From Terrirubrum sp051646285 (GTDB taxonomy: Bacteria; Pseudomonadota; Alphaproteobacteria; Rhizobiales; Beijerinckiaceae), in contig JBOFCU010000243.1 of NCBI GenBank assembly GCA_051646285.1, forward strand, positions 1 through 27,175: a DNA stretch of 27,175 nt. The letters are read 5' to 3'. Below, in pieces: positions 21,851-27,175 of this stretch. Within the stretch, counting starts at the first letter, position 1, and every line of letters starts with the position of its first letter. The position numbers and the translations under genes were made by a program. The notes beneath the pieces were generated by a model. It was not told the DNA's origin, did no database searches, and saw only the letters and a program-made list of their open reading frames with translations.

Positions 21851-22287
21851 GCGCGAAATCTTGCCTTGATCTTTGCTGTCAGGGTATCGCGGATGGTGCG
21901 ATAGATATCCAGCATCTGCTCGCGCGTGCCTTCCACATGGGCAGGATCGTGGCTGGGCCAATATTCAACATCGGCTGCGACGGTGCGCGTCAATTCCATG
22001 GCGGCGTGATGGGCTTCGGGTGTCAGGGATACGATCAGGTCAAAATTCAGCCCTTCCCACTCTTCAAGCTCCAGCAGAGTCTTGGGCCGATGTTTGTTGA
22101 TGGCGATGCCGCTCTCTTCCAGCACGGCTGCAGTAAATCCATCGCTGCGTCCGCGCTGCACACCGGCAGACTGCACATAAAGTGACTGGCCAAAATAATG
22201 CCGCGTGATGGCTTCGGCCATGACAGAACGAACGATGTTGAAATTGCAGACAAACAGCACGGCCTGAATTTTCCGCGGGCCGTCCAT
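21847..22287 (-). CDS. Low-molecular-weight protein tyrosine phosphatase / arsenate reductase-like protein
   Basis: Cytoplasmic CX5R phosphatase-fold enzyme; could dephosphorylate phosphotyrosine or reduce arsenate. 146 residues. The P-loop VLFVCNFNIVRSVMAE (residues 11-26) keeps the nucleophile Cys14 and Arg20, but the usual GNxCRSP is N-F-N-I-V-R-S-V, so the second cysteine and the proline are absent. The likely general acid is the Asp in PSHDPAHVEG. It is the last gene of the DUF2948-hisD-UPF0262 run and starts 3 bases after the UPF0262 stop, a conserved order in Hyphomicrobiales; the infA gene that I recall following it there is not present. Confidence 0.85.
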   Translation of the reverse strand: MDGPRKIQAVLFVCNFNIVRSVMAEAITRHYFGQSLYVQSAGVQRGRSDGFTAAVLEESGIAINKHRPKTLLELEEWEGLNFDLIVSLTPEAHHAAMELTRTVAADVEYWPSHDPAHVEGTREQMLDIYRTIRDTLTAKIKARFRA

Positions 22288-22290
22288 CGC

Positions 22291-22779
22291 TCACCCCTTC
22301 CAGTGCAGGGCCGTCAACAGCGTAAAGAGCTGCCGCGCTGTCTGAAAATCCATGTCGATGGCACCCGCCAGCCTGTCCTGCAAGATTTGTGCGGCTTCAT
22401 TGTGCAGGCTGCGCCTGCCCATATCAATCGCCTCAATTTGAGCCGGGCTCTGGGTGCGGATGGCTGCATAATAATTTTCACAGACCATGAAATAATCCCG
22501 CACCGTGCGGCGCAGTGCCGTGAGGGAGAATGCCTCACTTTTCACGGCCTCGCCGGATTCTGTTTCAATATGGAAAAATAATTTTCCTTCCACCAATGAC
22601 AATGTCAGCGCATAGGGCCCGCCATCATGGTCAGCAGGTGCAAAATGGTTTTGTTCAATCAGATCGAAAATGGCGATGGCGCGCTCATGCTCCTGATCTG
22701 GCGTGCCGCGCTCAATCGTCTTGCCATCCAGTCTGACCGCTGTCAGGCGTTTGCGCCTATGAGCGCCATCCATCGTCAT
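22291..22779 (-). CDS. UPF0262 family protein
   Basis: Conserved alphaproteobacterial protein of unknown function, recognised by RLTAVRLDGKTIERGTPDQEHERAIAIFDL, the DGGPYALTLSLVEGKLFFHI strands and LRRTVRDYFMVCENYYAAIR. 162 residues, soluble, no signal. Start ATG 22779 overlaps the hisD stop by four bases, so it is translationally coupled to histidine synthesis. This placement is conserved across Hyphomicrobiales, but the biochemical role has not been established as far as I know. Confidence 0.9.
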   Translation of the reverse strand: MTMDGAHRRKRLTAVRLDGKTIERGTPDQEHERAIAIFDLIEQNHFAPADHDGGPYALTLSLVEGKLFFHIETESGEAVKSEAFSLTALRRTVRDYFMVCENYYAAIRTQSPAQIEAIDMGRRSLHNEAAQILQDRLAGAIDMDFQTARQLFTLLTALHWKG

Positions 22780-24080
22780 GCGCCGCGATGGTTGAGCCGC
22801 ATGGCCACAGAGCGCGCATGGGCTTGCAGGCTTTCAGCCTCACCCAATGCAATCGCCGCATTGGCCAGGGCTGACAGTGAATCCGGCGAACAGCGCAGCA
22901 AAGATGTGCGCTTCATGAAATCCAGCACGCCAAGGCCGGAGGAAAAGCGGGCGGAACGCGCTGTCGGCAGCACATGGTTGGAGCCGCCGACATAATCGCC
23001 AATGGCTTCTGGCGTATGATGGCCGATAAAAATCGCGCCTGCATTGCGAATGCCAGGCACCAGCGCGTCAGGATTGCCGCAGGCCAGTTCCAGATGTTCC
23101 GGTGCCAGGCGATTGACCAGCGGCAGCGCATCCGGCAACGCGGCGACAAGGATGATTGCGCCGAAATCGCGCCAGCTTGCACCCGCAATGTTTGCGCGCG
23201 GCAATGTCTTTAATTGCAGCGTAACGGCGCGGCTCACATCCTGAGCCAGACGCGGTGAATTGGTGATGAGAATGGATTGTGCGGCTGTGTCATGCTCAGC
23301 CTGCGCGAGCAGATCGGCAGCCACCCAATCGGGATTGGCGGTGTCATCGGCAATCACCACCACTTCAGACGGGCCGGCAATCATGTCAATGCCGACCTGG
23401 CCAAACACCCGGCGTTTGGCCGCCGCCACATAGGCATTGCCCGGGCCAACGATTTTTGCGACAGGCGCGATGGTTTGCGTGCCATACGCCAAGGCAGCGA
23501 CCGCTTGCGCGCCGCCGATACGGTAAATTTCATCAATGCCCGCCAGCGATGCAGCCGCCAGCACCAGTGGATTTAACTTCCCATCAGGGGTCGGCACAAC
23601 CATTACGATGCGCTGCACGCCGGCGATTTTTGCCGGAATGGCATTCATCAAGACCGATGAGGGATAGCTGGCCGTGCCGCCGGGCACATAAAGCCCGACC
23701 GCATCAATGGCACTCCAGCGCCAGCCCAATTCGACGCCCAACGCATCTGTGAACGATTCATCGTGCGGCACTTGTTTGCGATGATAGGCATCAATGCGGT
23801 CACGCGCGAAAGCCAGCGCATCGCGCGTGCGCTGGTCGCATTGGGCCACCGCTTGCCGGATTTCATCGGCCGTGATGCGCAGGCGGTCAGCCGTGAGATG
23901 GAGGCGGTCAAATTTCGCTGTGCAATCCACCAGCGCCGCATCGCCGCGCGCCATCACATCTTCAATGATCGTGCGGGCCGCCGCATCAACATCATCAGAG
24001 ACCTCGCGCTTGGTGGCCAGAAGGGCGCGGAACTGGGCCTCAAAATCCGCTGCCGACGCATTTAACAGCATGGTCATCAC
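22776..24080 (-). CDS. hisD: Histidinol dehydrogenase
   Basis: Last two oxidation steps of histidine synthesis, L-histidinol to histidine, using NAD and zinc. 434 residues. Signature VGIDMIAGPSEVVVIAD; zinc ligands in LLAQAEHD; catalytic histidines in RLAPEHLEL; other parts are VGLYVPGGTASYPSSVLM, KIVGPGNAYVAAAKR and YVGGSNHVLPTARSARFSSGLGV. The start is either GTG 24080 (GTGA overlap with the DUF2948 stop) or ATG 24077; both keep translational coupling. It stands alone from other his genes, as is usual in alphaproteobacteria. Confidence 0.96.
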   Translation of the reverse strand: MMTMLLNASAADFEAQFRALLATKREVSDDVDAAARTIIEDVMARGDAALVDCTAKFDRLHLTADRLRITADEIRQAVAQCDQRTRDALAFARDRIDAYHRKQVPHDESFTDALGVELGWRWSAIDAVGLYVPGGTASYPSSVLMNAIPAKIAGVQRIVMVVPTPDGKLNPLVLAAASLAGIDEIYRIGGAQAVAALAYGTQTIAPVAKIVGPGNAYVAAAKRRVFGQVGIDMIAGPSEVVVIADDTANPDWVAADLLAQAEHDTAAQSILITNSPRLAQDVSRAVTLQLKTLPRANIAGASWRDFGAIILVAALPDALPLVNRLAPEHLELACGNPDALVPGIRNAGAIFIGHHTPEAIGDYVGGSNHVLPTARSARFSSGLGVLDFMKRTSLLRCSPDSLSALANAAIALGEAESLQAHARSVAMRLNHRGA

Positions 24081-24466
24081 GCCGGTTCCTGCGGCGTGGC
24101 GAGATCCGTCAGGGCCGCTTCAATGCACTCCACCGTCAAACGCAGAGCGCCGCCGCCATCAAACAGCAGCACAATATGTCCGGCCGGAGCCTCGCCCGCA
24201 GCAAATGTCACGCCGAGCAGTCTGAGCGCCTGCAGGCCATCCGGCGCCGGCATCTTCAGGCGCTCGACACGGGTCACGCGGTCGAAATGCACGCCACATG
24301 GGCGCGATGAGCGGTCGCCGGCATGATCGGTGCGCGCGCAGACCAAAGCGAGCCGCTTTTCGCGCGGCAGCCATGCTATCTGCGCGGCGGTCAAATCCGC
24401 CTCCTGCAAATGGGCGGAGATCACGGCCAGATCATCCGTATCGAATGCGATGAGTTTGAGAGACAT
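24077..24466 (-). CDS. DUF2948 family protein
   Basis: Conserved alphaproteobacterial protein of unknown function that sits directly upstream of hisD in Hyphomicrobiales. ATG 24466 (MSLKLIAFDTDDLAVISAHLQEAD) is the standard start and gives 129 residues; the frame open to 24520 adds unlike residues. Conserved stretches are IAWLPREKRLALVCAR, GVHFDRVTRVERLKMP and GHIVLLFDGGGALRLTVECIEAALTD. Soluble beta-rich protein without a signal. Its stop overlaps hisD. In many relatives the gene upstream is murA; here the neighbour is comM. Confidence 0.9.
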   Translation of the reverse strand: MSLKLIAFDTDDLAVISAHLQEADLTAAQIAWLPREKRLALVCARTDHAGDRSSRPCGVHFDRVTRVERLKMPAPDGLQALRLLGVTFAAGEAPAGHIVLLFDGGGALRLTVECIEAALTDLATPQEPA

Positions 24467-24545
24467 GCGGGCGCCTGAAAAATGTAACGCCCATGTAGTG
24501 CCCGCTGGCGTTTTGCGCAATCAGAAGGGGCAGATCATGCTTGCC

Positions 24546-26069
24546 CTACGCCACAGCCTGACTGCGGTAAGCCAGGGCCTCCGCCAAATGGCTGCGGCTG
24601 ATCGCATCTGCCCCTTCAAGGTCCGCCAGCGTGCGGGCGACACGCAAAACCCTGTGATAGCCGCGCGCCGTGAGCTTCATGGTCTCTGCCGCCGACCGGA
24701 TCAGGGCCACGCCGGCATTGTCCAAGGCCGCGACTGTATCGAGCAGGCTGGCCGGACAGGTCGCATTCGTTGTTGTCGGCTCCAGCCCTGCATCAGCATA
24801 CCGGGCGGACTGGATGGCGCGGGCCGCCGCCACGCGGCGCGCCACTTCCGCCGATCCTTCCTGCGGCGGCGGCAGCACGAGATCAGCCGGTGTCACGGCT
24901 GGGACATCAATAGCCAGATCAATCCGGTCAATCAGCGGGCCGGAGAGGCGGGACTGATAACTGGCCATGCAACGGTCATTCGGCGCGCGCTTGCAGGCAT
25001 AGCCGGGATCCATCGCCTTGCCGCATCGGCAGGGATTCATGGCCGCGACGAGTTGAAAACGGGCCGGGTAGGTGATGCGGTGGTTGGCCCGCGCGATCAT
25101 GATCTCGCCGGTTTCAAGCGGCTGGCGCAGGCTGTCGAGCACCTGTGGATGAAATTCCGGAAATTCGTCGAGAAACAGCACGCCATGATGCGACAGGGAA
25201 CATTCTCCCGGCCGGGCGTGCAGCCCGCCACCCACGAGTGCCGCCATCGACGCGGAATGATGTGGCGCGCGGAACGGGCGCCGGTCTGTCAACGCCCCTT
25301 CCGCCAACTGGCCGGCGACAGACTGGATCATCGAAATTTCCAGCAACTCCTTGGCTTGCAAGGGCGGTAAAATTGACGGCAGCCGGGCAGCGAGCATGGA
25401 TTTGCCGGCACCGGGCGGGCCGTTGAGCAGCAGATTGTGTGCGCCAGCCGCTGCGATTTCGAGCGCGCGCTTGGCGGATTCCTGACCTTTGACATCGCGC
25501 AAATCCGGCAAGCCGCTGTCGGCTGCCACGAGGCGCGGCTCCGGCCGGGCCAGCACCTGCGTGCCCTTGAAATGGTTTGCAAGCTGTATGAGCGAACGGG
25601 GTGCCAGCACCTCGATATCGCGGGAGGCCCAGGCAGCTTCCGGCCCAGTGGCCGCCGGGCAAATCAGCCCGTGGCCGCGCCCATTGGCGGCGATGGCCGC
25701 TGGCAGCACGCCGGCGACGGGTGTGATCGAGCCATCGAGCGCCAGTTCGCCCAGCACCGTGTACCCCTCCAGCGCATCCTGCGGAATCGCGCCAATCGCA
25801 GCCATGATGCCAAGTGCAATCGGCAGGTCATAATGACTGCCTTCCTTGGGCAGATCGGCGGGGGCGAGATTAACGGTGATGCGCTTGTTGGGTAGCGCGA
25901 GGCCTGACGCGATCAGGGCCGCGCGCACCCGCTCGCGGCTTTCCCCCACCGCCTTGTCCGGCAACCCGACCAGCACAAACATGACCTTGCCGGGGGAAAT
26001 CTGCACCTGCACATCGACAGCCCGTGCCTCGATCCCCTCAAATGCAACCGTCGCAACGCGCGTGACCAT
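24546..26069 (-). CDS. comM: YifB/ComM family Mg-chelatase-like AAA+ ATPase
   Basis: Hexameric helicase that extends branch migration of incoming DNA during natural transformation; widespread also in bacteria not known to transform. ATG 26069 (MVTRVATVAFEGIEARAVDVQVQI) is the family start and gives 507 residues. An N-terminal S5-like domain (about 1-170, with LVGLPDKAVGESRERVRAA) is followed by the AAA domain: Walker A GPPGAGKSM (about 219-227), Walker B HGVLFLDEFPEF, and the Cys-rich CRCGKAMDPGYACKR between. The arginine-finger region SRLSGPLIDRIDLAIDVP and the C-terminal lid SARGYHRVLRVARTLADLEG complete it. Monocistronic. Confidence 0.93.
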   Translation of the reverse strand: MVTRVATVAFEGIEARAVDVQVQISPGKVMFVLVGLPDKAVGESRERVRAALIASGLALPNKRITVNLAPADLPKEGSHYDLPIALGIMAAIGAIPQDALEGYTVLGELALDGSITPVAGVLPAAIAANGRGHGLICPAATGPEAAWASRDIEVLAPRSLIQLANHFKGTQVLARPEPRLVAADSGLPDLRDVKGQESAKRALEIAAAGAHNLLLNGPPGAGKSMLAARLPSILPPLQAKELLEISMIQSVAGQLAEGALTDRRPFRAPHHSASMAALVGGGLHARPGECSLSHHGVLFLDEFPEFHPQVLDSLRQPLETGEIMIARANHRITYPARFQLVAAMNPCRCGKAMDPGYACKRAPNDRCMASYQSRLSGPLIDRIDLAIDVPAVTPADLVLPPPQEGSAEVARRVAAARAIQSARYADAGLEPTTTNATCPASLLDTVAALDNAGVALIRSAAETMKLTARGYHRVLRVARTLADLEGADAISRSHLAEALAYRSQAVA

Positions 26070-26142
26070 GCCTGCACTCAGCCCAAACCCCGATGTCACA
26101 CCGTAACGGGCGATCTGGCGTCATGCAAGAACATAGCAAGAA

Positions 26143-26844
26143 CTAAATCGCAGCAACGAGGGCCGGCACCGGGGCCAGCCGGCCATCAACCACATGCAGG
26201 CGATGGGTGGCCGCAGCCGCAAGATTCAGATCGTGTGTGACCATGACGATGGCGGTGCCATCGGTCTCCACAAGCTTGCGGAAAATATCCAGCACCTGCT
26301 GCGTTGAGGCTGAATCTAGATTGCCCGTCGGCTCATCTGCCAGAATAACCCGTGGCGTATTGGCCAATGCGCGGGCGATGGCGACACGCTGCCGCTGCCC
26401 GCCGGACAGCTTATCGGGTGTCTTGTTGATGTGAGTTTCAAGCCCGAGTTTCGTCAGCAGCGCGCGGGCATGTTCGCGCATTTCATGATCCTTCAAATGG
26501 CCAAGCGCGCGCATGGGCAGCATGACATTATCGAGCGCGGTAAATTCCGGCAGCAGAAAATGAAACTGAAAGACAAAGCCGAGCGAGGAGAGGCGCAATT
26601 TTGCGCGGGCGTCGTCATCAAGGTCAGCGGTGGATTTGCCGTCGATCAGCACATCGCCAGAGGTCGGCGTGTCCAGCAGCCCCAGCAAATACAGCAAAGA
26701 TGATTTGCCGGAGCCAGATGGGCCGGTGATGGCAACCAGCCCGCCGGTGATGGCCAGGCTCACATCATTGACAAGCGTCACCGGCACTTCGCTTTGCAGA
26801 ATGCGGGTGATGTTGCGGGTTTCGATAATGGGAGGAGCCATCAT
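26143..26844 (-). CDS. ABC transporter ATP-binding protein, LolD/MacB type
   Basis: ATPase of a MacB/LolCDE-class transporter working on the inner membrane. 233 residues. Walker A GPSGSGKSS, Q-loop region FVFQFHFLLPEFTALDNVMLP (the LLPEFTALDNV form is typical of LolD), signature LSGGQRQRVAIARAL, Walker B ILADEPTGNLD and switch histidine VTHDL. The ATG overlaps the permease stop (ATGA), so it is coupled to that gene. It could be LolD or a paralogue; the partner sequence visible is too short to decide. Confidence 0.88.
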   Translation of the reverse strand: MMAPPIIETRNITRILQSEVPVTLVNDVSLAITGGLVAITGPSGSGKSSLLYLLGLLDTPTSGDVLIDGKSTADLDDDARAKLRLSSLGFVFQFHFLLPEFTALDNVMLPMRALGHLKDHEMREHARALLTKLGLETHINKTPDKLSGGQRQRVAIARALANTPRVILADEPTGNLDSASTQQVLDIFRKLVETDGTAIVMVTHDLNLAAAATHRLHVVDGRLAPVPALVAAI

Positions 26845-27175
26845 GTTGCTCCGCGGATAATATCAACGGGCGGGACGGCGGCGGCCTTGCGGGCCGGCAG
26901 ATAGCCGGCAATGACCGATGACAAAATGGCAACAGCACCAGCGCCGGCATAATGCAGCAGAGAATAAAGCACCGGCAGTGATGTGGCATCGGCAAAAGGT
27001 GACTTGATCTGCACCTTCGACAGGCCCCACGTCATCAGGTAGCCGAGAACAAACCCGGCAATGGCACCGACAAGGCCGATCATCAGGGCTTCCAGCACAA
27101 AAATGCGGCGCACGGTTTTGCGCGGCAGGCCGAGCGATTTCATGATGGCGATATCGCGGGTTTTTTCATGGGTGA
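26841..27175 (-). CDS. FtsX/LolC-type ABC transporter permease, C-terminal end only
   Basis: Only about 110 C-terminal residues are in the window; the start lies beyond base 27175. Visible are the coupling motif HEKTRDIAIMKSLGLPRKTV, a membrane helix (ALMIGLVGAIAGFVLGYLM), a short periplasmic loop, a second helix (GAGAVAILSSVIAGYLPARKA) and the cytoplasmic tail AVPPVDIIRGAT. This is the MacB/LolC/LolE C-terminal layout. The frame runs open to the window edge, and the ATG at 27143 is internal. Confidence 0.85.
   Translation of the reverse strand, partial: THEKTRDIAIMKSLGLPRKTVRRIFVLEALMIGLVGAIAGFVLGYLMTWGLSKVQIKSPFADATSLPVLYSLLHYAGAGAVAILSSVIAGYLPARKAAAVPPVDIIRGAT

Noticed and set aside
1..27175. 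CRISPR arrays, tRNA genes, insertion sequences or prophage genes
   Set aside because: No regularly spaced repeats, cloverleaf sequences, transposases or integrases were seen on either strand.

Overview
The window is GC-rich, densely packed bacterial chromosome, most likely from an alphaproteobacterium of the order Hyphomicrobiales (Rhizobiales). Three things point there: the compact run DUF2948 - hisD - UPF0262 - low-molecular-weight phosphatase; a LysR regulator very similar to rhizobial LsrB / Brucella VtlR followed by what looks like an AbcR (alpha-r15) small RNA; and an alphaproteobacterial type A RNase P RNA. The genus cannot be named from sequence alone. No tRNA, rRNA, CRISPR array, insertion sequence or phage gene was seen.

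Layout. 1-2147: 3' part of a malic enzyme fused to a phosphotransacetylase-like domain. 2220-3456: a glycine-zipper lipoprotein (minus) and a secreted lytic transglycosylase (plus), each closed by a clear hairpin terminator. 3508-5210: an orphan Bug-type (TctC) solute-binding protein, then rnpB with a candidate promoter and a perfect 11-bp end-pairing helix. 5362-9370: a degenerate GT51 transglycosylase and a three-gene HlyD / MacB-like permease / ATPase export system. 9442-11311: a split YeeE/YedE sulfur-compound channel (two half-proteins, one cysteine each) and a secreted all-helical protein with an internal duplication. 11371-12726: a regulatory island with the LsrB/VtlR-like gene, three matching T-N11-A boxes and the candidate AbcR sRNA. 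12733-17194 (minus): MsrP, a FadD acyl-CoA ligase, a rhodanese lipoprotein and an aspartate aminotransferase. 17349-19324 (plus): a fluoroacetate-dehalogenase-like hydrolase overlapping a tartrate/D-malate dehydrogenase. 19321-21850: an isoprenylcysteine-methyltransferase-like membrane protein, a TerC/YjbE membrane protein and AzlCD. 21847-24466 (minus): the hisD cluster. 24546-27175 (minus): ComM/YifB and a LolD-like ATPase with the end of its permease.

How parts may work together. The strongest new reading is the LsrB-sRNA circuit: one ATGC-N7-GCAT box lies just upstream of the regulator's start and two lie 25 bp apart in front of the sRNA, which suggests autoregulation and direct activation of the sRNA. 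AbcR RNAs are known to repress mRNAs of ABC-transporter binding proteins. The split YeeE/YedE pair plus the secreted helical protein looks like one unit for uptake of a reduced sulfur compound. The dehalogenase-like hydrolase and the hydroxy-acid dehydrogenase are translationally coupled and may act in C2/C4 hydroxy-acid metabolism.
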